Assembly: GCA_025331435.1 (NCBI GenBank)
Contig: JAIWNI010000038.1
Coordinates: forward strand, 124,001-188,000
Reading direction: 5' to 3'
Source: Choanephora cucurbitarum
Taxonomy: Eukaryota; Mucoromycota; Mucoromycetes; Mucorales; Choanephoraceae
Length of the DNA stretch: 64,000 nucleotides
A program made the position numbers and the translations under genes. Below are positions 43,511-57,145 of this stretch, one piece after another (the stretch's first letter is position 1; every line of letters starts with the position of its first letter). The notes under the pieces were generated by a model. It had not been told where the DNA came from, ran no database searches, and was given only the letters and a program-made list of their open reading frames with translations.

Positions 43511-44092
43511 ATAAAGTTTTCATTCGTTCATTCTATGGCCGGATGGCATACCGACCAAAGCGTCTTTGTCAGAGTGTTGCAAAAAAAAGTCAGCTTGTTT
43601 CTGAAGTAGCGAAATCCGAGCTCTGAAGCTTTTCAAGCAGAAAAGTGACAAGCAGGAACAAACTCAAAAAACAGCTGTCAATAAAGATCAATTAGCTCAT
43701 ATTATTCAAACCCTCTTACTGAATGAAGCACTGAATCAGCTGAAAGACAGCAAGGATAACGAAGAATTCTATAGTTTTTTTTTTGAACTTCATCAACTTG
43801 CACCAAGTCAAAAAAAGAGAATTCGTCACTAGATTCGATTTGAATGAAAGTGATATCATGATATACCTTTGGGGCAGCATTGTTGATTTGCAGTTGATGA
43901 AGCAAAAAAGCACACAATGAACTGTGTAATGAACTATTGCATTTGATATGTTTATATTCTTAAGATCAAAATGTAAACAATCGTTTTTCTTGTGCTTCGA
44001 GTTTAAAAAGGTTTCTCAGACGCATATCATATTTTGGCTTGGATATCATGAAAAGGAAGTATATCAAATCAATGAAAGCTTATACAGTCAAA
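43511..44092. other. No recognisable feature
   Basis: About 0.6 kb between two TIR elements; no gene or repeat that I can name. Confidence 0.45.
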
Positions 44093-44094
44093 CC

Positions 44095-45963
44095 TATTGA
44101 AACCGGCGAAAACTAAAAAACGATTGGCCCCATAAGGGAAGGTAATTTGTCCTTTGGGCTGTGGACAAATGTCCATAAGTGCTAAGTTGACTTGACGTAT
44201 AAGGATACAAATTCAATGAAAGATACTGATAAAGCCTAGAAGGATGTTATGTTGAAACAATTGACGATCTAACGCTTGAAATGACTACAGGGACCAATTT
44301 TCTCTGTCATCAATCTATCACACTTCAATTTGTTTCTAACAATTGCCCAAGACTGCTCAATCGGTTCAATTCAGGCGAATAAGGCGACAAGTACATGACC
44401 CTATAATCTCTGCTCTCAATTTTGCGAATCATGGGCTTAGACTTGTGAATAGACGCATTATCAAGAACTAAATAATGTCCTTTCATACTCTTATCCATAT
44501 TTGTTACATCAACAAGTTCGTTGATAGACTTAACAAAATGAGCAGTCGTAGTACCTTTAGCTGCTGGCTCATTGCTCATGTCCTCATCCTTTAAAAAAGG
44601 GTCAAACTTGTCGACTTCAGCTGCAGTTTTCTTCTTCTCACTGTTGAATTTCTTTTTTTTTTCTTGGCAGCCTCTATCTCTTTTCTTGGTGGAGGTTTTT
44701 CCATAACTATATGCATAATAACAGACGAATATATGGCCTCAATGACAGTGCGAGAGGGTGATCTATTTTTTGGCTGCTTTACTATAGCAGTACTTCCCGA
44801 CTTTGATCTGGCCCAGTTGTTTCTCATGTTAATATGGAACCCAGCTTCGACAATAAACACATTTTTTTTTGTATATCAGAGTCTTTCCATTTCATGAACC
44901 ATTCATATCTAGTTTGATGAGTTTTTTTTTTACTTCGGCCTCAAAAGCGGATTTCACGATTGTCATAAGCATCGTATCCCTCTAGTGGTTGTTGAGTTGA
45001 GATTGTGATATCTTAAAAACCTTTAAATTTCTTCTTTAAACTATTCATAACGTCATCCGATACTAACTGAGGATCGTTGTCGATAAGATCATAAATATGT
45101 GTATTGTGTGCAGCCCTAAACGAGCTTCCTTGTCCAGCGTTCTGTTCTGACTTTATATAAGCAACTTCCTCGGTTTCGTTGTAACGGTGTTCCCACCTCA
45201 AGACTGTACGGTAATTGATATTCAAGTCTTTTGCAATTCTACTTACAACGGCCTCGCTCCACTGGCTGCTCAAACATACGATCAGTGAAAGTCTCTCTTG
45301 TTAAATAAGAGGTGGTTTTTCTCAACGCTTCGTGCTTCGACTGTTTCTTTTTTGTTGAAACTGGTTCGGGACGCTTAGCACTGTTCTCAAGAACAATGTT
45401 TGGATCGTTGACATCAGTCAAAATGCCTTCCATGGAATCATAGACTTTGCCTCCTCGCTCTTTATAAGTATTGTCAAGTCTTTTTTCTGTAATAAAAAGG
45501 TATTCATTGCTTTTTAGAAAGAGAAGTGATAGAGCTAAACTTTAGATTAAAAAGCACCAATATGTCTCATTTGAGATATTGTATTCCAAGTCACTGATTC
45601 TTGTGACACCATCATTGTTTCCTCTTTAATATAAAATGTCAATCGCAATATTATTCTGTTTCTTTAGATTCCCATTGACGACCGCTAACAAAGGAACTAG
45701 AAAAAGTACGTAAACATGACGATGTCTTTCTATCAAATCAGTTATTAGCCAAAGAATAAAACTGTCTATTTTGAACCAATTGAAATTTAGAATTTCATTG
45801 AGCATTGTTTTTGTAAATCACATTGCTTTTACGTCAAGTCAATTTAGCACTTATGGACATCTGCCTGCAGCCCAAAGGACACATTATCTTTCCCCATAGG
45901 GCCAATCATTTTTGAGTTTTCGTCATTTTTTTGAGAAAGCGCCAATTCCAATAGGTCTAACTG
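44095..45963 (-). mobile_element. Tc1/mariner-like element with TIRs of about 130 bp
   Basis: Starts CAGTCAAACCTATTGAAACC and ends in the near reverse complement (ggtctaactg), with TA at 44093-44094 and 45964-45965. The arms stay recognisable for about 130 bases, through gattggccc, gtcctttgggctg, tgtccataagtgctaa and ttgacttgacgta. The transposase lies on the minus strand and is broken. The long TIRs are unusual against the short ones of classical mariner. Confidence 0.93.
44310..45480 (-). pseudogene. Tc1/mariner-like transposase, inactivated
   Basis: From the start side: 'MEGILTDVNDPNIVLEN', then, after a frame shift near 45260, a helix-turn-helix 'SRIAKDLNINYRTVLRWEHR', then 'DNDPQLVSDDVMNSLKKKF'. 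After further breaks comes 'MFIVEAGFHINMRNNWARSK', in which Val stands where the first catalytic Asp is expected ('DEAGF'). The second Asp is in 'HYLVLDNASIH', and 'YLSPYSPELN' leads to the Glu block, which needs another frame shift. Inactive: one catalytic Asp missing and at least three frame breaks. Confidence 0.88.
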
Positions 45964-46085
45964 TATCAATGGAAGTTATTCATCGATCCTGACACAAGCT
46001 TTCCTAAATGAGCCATTTTGAGTGGAATATAAAATAAATCTCGAAAGAAAAAAATTTATCAGATTGTTTCATCTTTCTTTTTTCT

Positions 46086-47318
46086 ATGTCAACCAACTAC
46101 GTAACTACTCCTTCAGAGAAATTGTTGTCTGCATGCGGTGGTGCTCTATTGACGTCGGTCATGGTCACACCTATGGATGTTGTCAAAATGAGAATGCAAA
46201 CACAACATCCATATCAACTAACATCAAAGGCATCTCTCTGCTGTTCCACTTTCAATCAATGCGTCCATTCAATCAAACACAACATTCAACATAACCGTAT
46301 TACTCGAAGCAGTGCCCTCCTCTGCCCAGCCCCTCCCACTGTCTCTTTTAAGGGCACTTTGGTAATAAGCCCTGTTCTCTGTCTTAAACACGGATAACTT
46401 ACCCATTGTTAGGATGGACTTTATAAGATATTCAAGTATGAAGGTGCCTCTGCCTTATGGAAAGGCCTTTCACCTGCTCTTTTGATGTCTGTGCCTGCCA
46501 ATGTGATTTATTTTGTGGGTTACGATCATCTGAAAGACACCATTCAACCCTGGTTAGGTTCCTATAGGGAGTATGCTCCTCTGATAGCAGGTGCAGCTGC
46601 TCGAACCATTGCTGTCTCAATCATTTCACCCATTGAACTGTTTCGAACTCGACTTCAGGCAGCTACCCATGGCTTTTCAGGTAAACTTGTTGGGTCAGGG
46701 TGACATCTCAACTAAAGAAACTAATTTCTTGTGGAATAGATGTCATGGAGGGTGTAAAAAAGATGGTTGCTCAAGATGGATCCAAGGCACTCTGGAGAGG
46801 TTTACCACCTACATTATGGAGAGATGTGCCTTTCTCGGCTATCTATTGGATGAGTTATGAAGAGTGTAAACTATCGCTGGAATCTTTAAAGGATCAGTCC
46901 TTGAGTGACTTACATGTGGCTTTTCTTGCTGGTGCTCTTTCTGGCATGGTAAACGATAGAATTAATCCATTTATCTAATCTCTAAACTAACCTGTAAATC
47001 CATATAGTTTGCTGCTGCCATTACTACTCCCTTTGATGTGGCCAAGACAAGAAGGCAGGTAGATGCTGGTAAAGGTAAAGTTGATTCAGTGGCATTTCTT
47101 TCCTAAAAACTTACACATATGCTACAATAGAAATCTCTACTTTAATCGATTCAAGAGTACCTGCTATTCTTAGACAGATTTATACTGAAGATGGTATTCG
47201 AGGTCTTTTTAGAGGTATGACACCTCGAATTGCCAAGATTGGACCTTCATGTGCCATTATGATCAGTAGTTATGAAATGGGAAAGATCTTCTTTTCAAAG
47301 CAACATGCCACTTTATAA
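46086..47318 (+). CDS. Mitochondrial carrier, Mtm1/SLC25A39-SLC25A40 type (335 aa)
   Basis: Exons 46086-46361, 46413-46680, 46740-46948, 47008-47074 and 47131-47318 join to 335 codons, with GT-AG introns. The three carrier signatures are present: 'PMDVVKMRMQ' (from residue 29), 'PIELFRTRLQ' and 'PFDVAKTRRQ', as expected for a six-helix inner-membrane carrier. The long loop after the first signature has four Cys (52, 53, 59, 80) before 'LYKIFKYEGASALWKGL'. The closest family by pattern is Mtm1/SLC25A39-40, linked in yeast and humans to mitochondrial glutathione uptake and manganese/iron homeostasis; in human SLC25A39 the cysteines of this loop are reported to bind iron-sulfur. A TATA-like aatataaaat lies at 46026. 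No neighbour suggests an operon-like link. Substrate is an inference. Confidence 0.9.
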
Positions 47319-49313
47319 TCTCTTCTTTACCCTAATTGTATATTTCCCTTCTCTCTATAGTTGTATTTATTCTGTAATTTCAAAAAAAGCATACATTAAG
47401 TAACTCTCATTGAGCATAGTGTGTAACTGTATTTATTATTAATAAAAAAGAAAAAGAACTGCAAAGTTTAATATGACACCTTTTGAGGACTGGTTGTTAG
47501 TTGATATGACTGTATTGCTTATCTCAGAAAAAAAAAAGATTTGCTTGACAGCAATAGAGTTTAAAAGAGAATGTGGTGATACTACCTTTTTGTTGTTCAA
47601 TAAAGTGAAAGTACTTGGCAACTTAGAGTGTTCTGTTGTCAGTGGCACTTTTGATAAGAGACACAATTCTTCCGATCGAGATCGCCAGCTTAATTCTTGA
47701 TTTCATAAACATACGCTATAGACTGAGAACACTACATCATGCATCTGTAGACGGTTCATACACTCGAGTGTGTTGCATACTTCAACTTATGTCGAACGAG
47801 CAGAGAGGAACTACGTTGATCTGATTATGCACATACTGAACTTATTCCTTGTTCTAAAGAAGACACTGATAAGTCTTGCAGATATATTGAAGGGGGGTAC
47901 CAGTTAGGTCTGATGCTCTTGATCCTTTGCTTACTAAGTGGAGAAACATCTTGTTATTCAAAGCAGATACACGCAAGACATTAGAAGGGTAACAAAGGCA
48001 AAGGTGGATTAGGCAGATTGAATGGGCGATAGATATAGTTTAGCCCCCTGTTTGCATCGTAGTGTATAGGTTCACACCAATTTAAGATCAGATATGACTT
48101 GGGTAGGGTTGATCAAAGATGTCTTCTCCTGACTGTGTAAAATGGCCAGGATGTTTGATATGATATCTATCCTATCCTGACAATTAGGCCATAAAGAGCT
48201 GCTTCAATGGCTTTCTAAACCAAGAAGTGTAACTGAGTAGAAACCTAACTTTTCTATACAAACAAGATGATTGGCTTGATTCTGGTTTGTTGTATGGTTG
48301 ATTTTAAAGTTTTTTTTCCGGGTGTTCAGTGTAGCGTTCTTGAAAGGACTTTACACAAAAAAGGGAAAGAAGAGAGTAAGTAAATGATCTTGAGATGCAG
48401 TAGAAATCTGTTTGTTTCGTAACATTGTGTTGCAATCAAACTTAAGCTCTTTATCTCAATATTGTTGTTTACTGATTTCAAGTAACGAAGCTTGTTCAGT
48501 ATGATAGACTATAAACATGATGCTCTATCTGTCATAGTCTAGTTATCTTTGGATATCACTCGGAAGAAAAGAAAGAAAGTTTTGTATACAAAGGTCCTGT
48601 CATTTTCTGCAATGTGTTTAACTTAATTTTTTTTGTTTGTTTGTTATTATTAGAAGCATTTTGACTCATTTTTGGTATACAAACAAGAACGATGACTTGG
48701 TGTGGCTCGTCTTTAGACAAATCAAATAGGCTCTCATTTTTATCCTTTTTGCTAACGCATGATTGGTTCTCCCGAAATGAATAGATGTCCTCTTGGTTCT
48801 TATCATCTTTAGACTGAAACATACATTTAAGCCACCTAGAGTCATTCTAGTCACTATCTGATTTCTGTTATACAAAAAAAAGTAAAGGTCTCAGGCCATC
48901 TATGTTAATTAGCTAGTATTAAAGAATAGATAGGAATGAAACTTTGTCATGTATGAACACAAAACAAACCAATTTAGGGCATAAGTGAAATCTTAGAATG
49001 AACGATTAAGGAGGGGGAAAGTGTGACAAGTTGATAGGAGAGGCTGTGCGTTTATTCATTATGCAATCTATTTCTGGGAAAAGAGAGACGCTCTTATGTT
49101 ACACGAAATAAACGGACATAACAAGCTTTTGTCTACCTTATTTAGTGTTTCTCCTGTTCAGTGTTCTTATAACATAAAGAATATATTCTTATTGTTCTGT
49201 TTGCGTATTGCTTTTTAAAAGACAGAAGGGTGTTAAAGCCTTTATTGTTTTTTGGTTTGTTCATTATGAACAATGTTATCATAAGAAATAATAATAAAAG
49301 AGGGGGGGCTAGA
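47319..49313. other. 2 kb without recognisable gene
   Basis: Intergenic sequence between the carrier and the 3' end of the homeodomain gene. Two overlapping short open frames at 47439-47700 on opposite strands show no similarity. The first 130 bases hold aataaa-type signals for the carrier transcript. Confidence 0.5.
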
Positions 49314-50629
49314 TTATATAAAGAGTGGGTTCATCATTTGAGTGTTCAAGAGGTTAGGTGTTTCATCTTCTTCTTCTTGAAGCATCATTTGATAGAGTGC
49401 TTGTTCATTTTCTTGCTGGTTAGGATAGAAGAAAGGGGCTTGAAGCATTAAATGAGACATGTCATCTCCTTTTGTTGTTAATTGTTGAGGGTTGATCATG
49501 CCATACATAGGTTGTGGAACAAATCCAGAAAACCCAGCCATGAAAGAAGGCTCAGGTGTAGCAGAAGGCGAAATGGTGAATTCACGACAAAGATCCAAGG
49601 GAGGAGCTTGACTGACAACAGGCATCACTCTGATTTTAGTGGCCAACTCAGGTGCAAGTGCAATCAGATCCAGAAGGGCCTGCTTAAAGAGTTCATGGTT
49701 ACCTTGGAGAATATGGGTACGGACGAGACTGGCCTGTCTGTCTTCAGTGAAATCACCACAGCGCACCCATTGTTGATCTTGTCCAAAGCGCCACATGGAG
49801 AACGTCAAGGGCAAGTTCGATTCAACCTCCAGTTGTCCCACAAACTCACCGGTTTCCAATTGGATTTGCTGACTTAAGCGGAGTTGTTGGATGTGATCAA
49901 AGCTTACTTGAATACGGAAGTGGTGTCCCTCCGCTTGTACACGCCAAATAAGCTCACGGTCAGCAGGGCTTCCGTAACAAACAAGGTCCCACTCTTTCTG
50001 ATTGGTTTCTGATGTCGCATGCGCAAAGCGAGTCCATGAGCCAATACGAAGGACGCTGACCGGAAGTGTCACCATCTGAATCGGAATCTCAGCGGAGCAA
50101 GGCTGGATAAAATCATCATGGGTAAAGGGTACTAATCAAACAAAAAAAAAGATAAGACACTGTCTTAGTAGAATAAATATTTTTTTTTACCTTCAGGAAT
50201 GCCTTCAGACATAGCTCGAGTACTTGCTTGGGCTATCTCAACCAAGGAGGCTGTCTTGGGTTCAGGCTTTGATATAGAACGAGGTCTTCTACGTATATGA
50301 TGATTTTCTTGTTTAAGCTCTTGAAAGCGTTCAGGAGTCATCATCGTACGGAAGGTTGCTTGGTAACGGGGTGGTGTGTTGTGACGATCGGAATCAGTCC
50401 ATTGTGGTTTTGATGTGTCTTTTTGAGAGGATGAAGCGACATCGACTTTTCTTGCTTTTGCTCGACGGTTTTGAAACCAAATTTGAATCGTACGCTCACT
50501 GACAGAAAGTTCTCGAGCAAGCTTGCTACGTACACTAGCATCAGGAAGTGGGTTGTTGTCAAATGATTCTTGAAGTAAAGCAACCTGGCTTGGTTTCAAG
50601 TGTGTTCTTTTTCTGGTGGGTGTGTTCAT
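49314..50629 (-). CDS. Homeodomain transcription factor (418 aa)
   Basis: Two exons, 50629-50191 and 50131-49314, with one 59-base intron. Residues about 5-62 are a homeodomain: 'RKRTHLKPSQVALLQESF', then 'LARELSVSERTIQIWFQNRR' and 'AKARK', with the helix-3 residues W, F, N and R all present. No TALE three-residue loop is seen. After a Ser/Pro-rich linker, exon 2 carries a second conserved-looking domain from 'IQMVTLPVSVLRIGSWTRF' to 'DLVCYGSPADRELIWRV', then 'EFVGQLEVESNLPL'. The C-terminus is Gln/Met rich with an acidic 'EEEEDE'. This layout resembles fungal Phx1-like regulators, but I cannot confirm orthology. The spliced frame across 'GIPEVPFTHDD' is open. Likely nuclear DNA-binding regulator. 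Confidence 0.9.
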
Positions 50630-51345
50630 GTTTAACTATGTTTTAGAAGGAAAGGGCTTTTTGGGTTTTATGTACGGGTCTTTTAGATAAATATCTTAAA
50701 GAAGTGATGGTATCAAGGAATGCTTATGAAAAATATATAAAGAAGAGTATATAAACGGTTCGTGAACCAGCACGATAGGGAAAGTAAAGGGGGGAAAGAA
50801 ATATGAACAAAAGATAGAAAGAGAAAAGAGAGTGAATGCCAAGGGAAAAAAAAGCAAGCTATTTTAAAGTAGTGAAAATGGAAGTGAGTACAAAAAAGAA
50901 ACTTTCCTAAAATAAAAATCTGATTCATTTCAGGTCCCGTCACTTAAGAGTCCAGAATCAAAGTTGGGGGCCCGACTAATTACTGTCATTATTGTTGCCG
51001 GATTGCATGTTAAGGCAACCACATTGTTGTTTAATGCAAGTCTGGTACCTCCCCTCTCTCTCACCCAGTCAACCTTCATTGACCGCTTGATGATAATTGG
51101 TCAACTGTAAAGTAACCTAGAACCTCCCTCCTATTTTTCTTATGTCATTGTTCCTCTTCCATACTTAAAGCGGAAAAACATAGCACCATTGTTGATCGAG
51201 ATTTATTTTTGGTCTGGTTAGTGGTCACTTTTTTATAGCCAATTAGCTAATTAAGAGAATAAAAAAAAAAGATTATAAAAACAGCTTAAGCAATTGGTTT
51301 TTTTTAAGGAACTTCTTTATCTTGTTCTAATTTTTTAAAAAAGCA
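50630..51345. other. Divergent intergenic region
   Basis: About 0.7 kb between the homeodomain gene (minus) and the MscS-type gene (plus). It contains pyrimidine-rich stretches around 51050-51140 (cctcccctctctctcacc) and A/T runs, as in many fungal promoters. No discrete site can be assigned. Confidence 0.5.
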
Positions 51346-54119
51346 ATGAAGAAAGAAAAGTCAGTTAGAATAGCAAGTGAAGAAGAAGTTCATTTAATTT
51401 CAGGTAAGAGGATTATGTCCAGTTAGGAAAGGAGCGCCACCTGTGCCTCTTTTTTTTTGTGTTTCTGGCGTACTGAACTTTCTTTTCCTATGTGCACGCA
51501 ACTTACGATAGACACTATCCCCCTTCCTCCTCCTCCTACAGCTGCTGGTCACCTAAATAAGAAAAACGATGAACCCTTTTATAGTATTGAAATGCAACAA
51601 GAAGACCCCTTTTTCTATGAACACTCAAAAGATGACCACTCTTCTTCAAAGCCTTGGTCTAAACGATTGGAGCTGGACAACAATCTGCAAAACCCTTTTG
51701 AGCCTCTGGACCATCGCAACATATTGACTCAAGAACCCCATGAACTCAATGAGACTGAGAAGGTGATTCAGGAACTAGAAGATGATGAAGAAAGACAGCT
51801 AGAAGCAGAAGAAAGACGACTGAACTCAAGCAGTAACACAAGCACGACCACAGTGGGTGGTTATGACGAGACCAAAGAAAATGAAAAAACACCGCGAGAG
51901 ACTGATAGTGACCGAGAATTCGACTGGGATGATGACCCAGATCAAGTCAAGCCTAAACGAAGAAAGACGACAAAGGAGAGATTGGCTGCTGCTATGCAAC
52001 GACCCTGTTGTTGGAGTTATCTGTCACCGATCATTAAGCGTATCATCATTGCTGTCTGTGGCTCGTGTGTGTTTATTGTGGTGGCCATTGTGATCTATCT
52101 GACATTGCCTAAACCTACTGAAGAACAACTCAAGGACCCCAATTTCACAAACATTCGAAGTAATGTTCAGTGCTGGATGTATTGGGCTGCCTTTATGTGG
52201 CATGTCTATTGGGTATCGACCTTATTTCTCGATTTGGTGCCTTCGGTCGTCTCTCTCTGGACCAAATTCTTTCATGGACGCCGATCCGAAAAAGTCAAGT
52301 CGTACATGGAGGTACTATAAAATAGAAAGTGAAATTTTTATCAAATGACATTAATCGAATATTTTTTTTAATTCAGTACTACATGAGTTTAAAAAACTAC
52401 TTTTGTTTAGTTCTGTTGGCTGCTTGGAATTTAGGCTCTTGGATTTTCTTGATCACTCATCTTTTTCCTGTAAGTTTTTGCAGCAACACAAAAAGACAGG
52501 TTACTCATATGTCATTCTATTTTTAGTCTCTCAACGTACATGCATATACCCTTATAGTCACTAAAGTATTTGGTTGTATTTTGGCTGCCGCAGGTTTATT
52601 TTTCATTCAGAAAATGGTCATCCAGATCATCGGTAAGTAAAAAAAAATTTTTTTTTGGAAAAGATAGTTCCTATTTTTATTTTTTTGCATAATCCACTCA
52701 TTTGAGTTTTATTTTTAGCTGTCAAATTTCATCGTACTGCCTTTTCTGATAGACTCAAGGAAAATAAGCAATGTTTGAAGAGTAAGTGAAAATGTCTACT
52801 TTTTAAGTTATCTGCTTTTGACTTATTCTCCTTTAGTCTTGGATACACTTAGTAAAGCTGAAAAGAAAGTACGTCCCACATCAGGTGCCGCTGGCGGGTT
52901 TTCAAGCAGTAATCTCAGAAAGCGTCGATCACCTATCGCTGGAAAAAAGGAACAATGGGGCCCTCGTCCAACTACCTTGACTGATGAAGCACACCCTGCA
53001 CCCTCCTCCTTGTCTACCTTCAAAAAGTTCATCTTGGCAGAGACCCCCACAGACAATACGGGTCGAGTCGAGAAGAGCAAGATGGACATCAATTCCAACG
53101 ACTATGCTAAAAAAGTGGCCAAAAAACTGTTCTATTCCCTTGCTTATCCCGAAGGCTTTTATGGTCAAGAAGAAGACAGCAAAAAGTGCCTAGATGTCTA
53201 CTGTTTCATCCCTTATTTCAAAGAGCGTGAACAAGCAGTAGAGGCCTTCAAGATGTTTGACAAAGATGGCAATGGCAACCTAACAAGACGTGAGTTCCGT
53301 GATACAATTGTATTTATCTACCGAGAGCGCAAGAGTCTTGCCCAATCAATTCGTGACACAAGTCAGGCACTTGGCAAGATTGATTTTCTGTTGTTACTTG
53401 TCTCTACCTTCATTACCACCTGTATCTGTTTGAGAATCTTCAATGTCGAATTCTGGGCCTCTTTGATTCCTATCGGTACCTTTATGGCAGCCTGTACTTT
53501 TATGTTTGGTTCTTCTGCTGAGTCTCTCTTCAAAGGTATCATGTTTCAGTTTGTAACACACCCTTATGATTCTGGAGATTTGATTCAGATTGACGGTACC
53601 TACATGACTGTCAAGGAGATTGGTATTCTAGGCACTGTCTTTGTATGTGCTGATGGTACAGAGATGTATGCCCCTACTACTGTTTTGTTGACCAAAATCA
53701 TCTCCAACATCCGTCGTTCTGCCAACATGGGTGAAACTCTCAAGTTCAATATTGACTTTAGAACGGATAATGAAGCTATCGTGGTCTTACGTGAACGGTT
53801 GTTAGAATGGGTCTTGAGTCAACCTCGCGATTTTGGGTCTGGTTTTGATTTGCGTGTGACTGATATTATTGATATGAACCAAGTGATCTTGACTATCTGG
53901 CTGCCCCATAAGGGTAACTGGGCTGACCTTGGAAAGCGCTTCCAAAGAAAGACAAGGTTTATGCTGGCATTGAAATCTATTTTGACAGAAATGGACATCA
54001 AGTATGAATTACCCGCCCAAAGAATTACTTCCAGTTTAGATAGAAATCCTTTCATTTCCACTTCCTCTCCTCCAGTCCAAAATTTTGCTGAGCAAGAGAC
54101 TAAGAGACACAATATGTAA
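51346..54119 (+). CDS. EF-hand mechanosensitive channel, MscS family (800 aa)
   Basis: Exons 51346-51403, 51512-52311, 52377-52469, 52527-52632, 52719-52781 and 52837-54119 join to 800 codons. The N-terminal 190 residues are charged and cytosolic-looking. Hydrophobic segments follow: 'IIIAVCGSCVFIVVAIVIYL', 'AAFMWHVYWVSTLFL', 'YFCLVLLAAWNLGSWIFLI', 'VFGCILAAAGLFFI', then, after a long loop, 'FLLLLVSTFITTCICLRIF' and 'SLIPIGTFMAACTFMFG'. A Ca-binding EF-hand 'FDKDGNGNLTRREF' precedes the last two. The MscS pore and beta domain follow ('SLFKGIMFQFVTHPYDSGDL', 'TVLLTKIISNIRR'). Fission yeast Msy1/Msy2 have this same EF-hand plus MscS build and act in the ER/nuclear envelope in Ca2+ control under hypo-osmotic shock. 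Localisation here is inferred. Confidence 0.92.
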
Positions 54120-55782
54120 ATAATTTGTTTATAAAGAAAATAAAGTAGTAAATATGTTTCCCCCCTTTCTTCTTTCTTGAAGTCATCATCTATTTTAGTT
54201 TGATCGAGTACACTATTTAAGGTCTAGTTTAAAGTAGACTGCCTTAGTGATCCATGAGTTTGTTATAAAAGCTTCATAGGTTATCTATTAAGAAAAAAAA
54301 AAGATACATGGGATAAACAATGCCAAGTTGTTAGTTCTTTTGATTTTTTTCAAGGTCTTGATTGATTCCCTCCTTTCCTTCAAGATTAGCTTACTTTTCA
54401 GGATGTTGTTGGTTATTTTATGCAAATATGGATCAATTATAGCTTATGCCCAATCAAAGCAGCACACTTGATTTTATTTTTATTTAGCGACTAACCTGAT
54501 AAAACTGATTATGACCGAGAACATACTCACAATATCAACTTCTTGACTAATCAGACCATTAGTGTCAATACATTGAAAGAAAGCTGATCTTTCTCAAGAC
54601 TCTTTTCTCATTGGAAACTAGATTTATAATATAGTGATAAGTACTTTTTTTTTAGTACAATTCAACCTATTTAGTATTATAAGACAGAAGGAAAAGACGA
54701 ATCACATTAGTTGCGTTTTGTGAATTTAGAGTGTGAAATCCTTCTTTTTTTTCTTTTCTGGCGGTTTGTCTTTTCTAAGAAAGCAAATCCTATCTTCCAA
54801 TTCAACAAAGAGTTTGATAGCGACCTTACTCCAAAGTTATATATATTTAGAATCTTACGGCTTCTTTAAGGCATACTATTGGTTCAGCCAGTACATTGTT
54901 GAATTTACCCTAATCTTAAAATAGAGTAACAGTAGCAATGCTAATCAAACTTTCTCCCAGTAAAAAGAAAAAAGTAACTATTTACCTTGAACATCATAGT
55001 AACATTGTCTCGAAATGGGAAAAAAGTTAAGCATAGCTCAATTTCAAATTGAAAGTAAAAAGAAGTTTGTAGCATCATAGCATTGTCACTAAGAAAAAAA
55101 AATCAGTACTTAGCATGAGCTACAAGTACATGTTAAGTAAGAAGCAAAAGGAGTTTATTTCTTCTTTTTCTTCGCTAGTCCAGTTATGTTTGTTGTCTGC
55201 TTTCTTTCTTTCTTTTTGTAAGCTTATTTGTCCCTTTTCTCTTTTAAAAAGGAAATGGACGCCAAACTGCATTTCTTATCTGATTTTTAATGGTAACGAT
55301 ACCATCTCAAGAATAAATGAGTAAACATTTAGAATTGTCCAAAATGGCAAATGTCATCTAATGACGCAAACGGGCAAAAGATTTATCGGTCTATGCACAA
55401 TACAAATTTTCCGCTTGTACCTTTTATTTTCTTAGGATAAGTGGGCTCTGTCAAATGACACCTGTATGCATTGGGGGTTTCTCAGCTTTTTTGAGATAGA
55501 AAGCTAGCTATGGAATGAGCTTATAATTACTGACAACATTAGAGAGAGAAAGACAAGAGAATAGGGTGCTTTACCCTTCAATTGAATTCTATTGTCTCTT
55601 ATGACCTGACATTTTTTTTTAACATTCAAGGTAGTACATCATTACAAATCAATGCAAAACTAAGTTGGCCAATTAGCTTGCTCTATTTGCGGGGATGAAA
55701 GGTCAAACTCTAATGATATAAGGGGGGAGAGAGGGTTTACACACACACACACACGGAAATTAGTGTTCCTTTATTCTTCTTA
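54120..55782. other. 1.7 kb without recognisable gene; CA microsatellite
   Basis: AT-rich intergenic sequence. An (AC)8 run lies at 55739-55754, just upstream of the next gene. No other feature seen. Confidence 0.5.
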
Positions 55783-57044
<1,262 letters not shown>

Positions 57045-57145
57045 TGCATGTATGCTTTATTTGAAATATGACAAAGTGTTGTATGGAATTATAAGATGAA
57101 AATAAATGTAAATGGTATGATAGATATATGATATAAACAATGGGC

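Noticed and set aside
55739..55754. AC dinucleotide run upstream of the b5 reductase
   Set aside because: An ordinary microsatellite; noted but not a finding.
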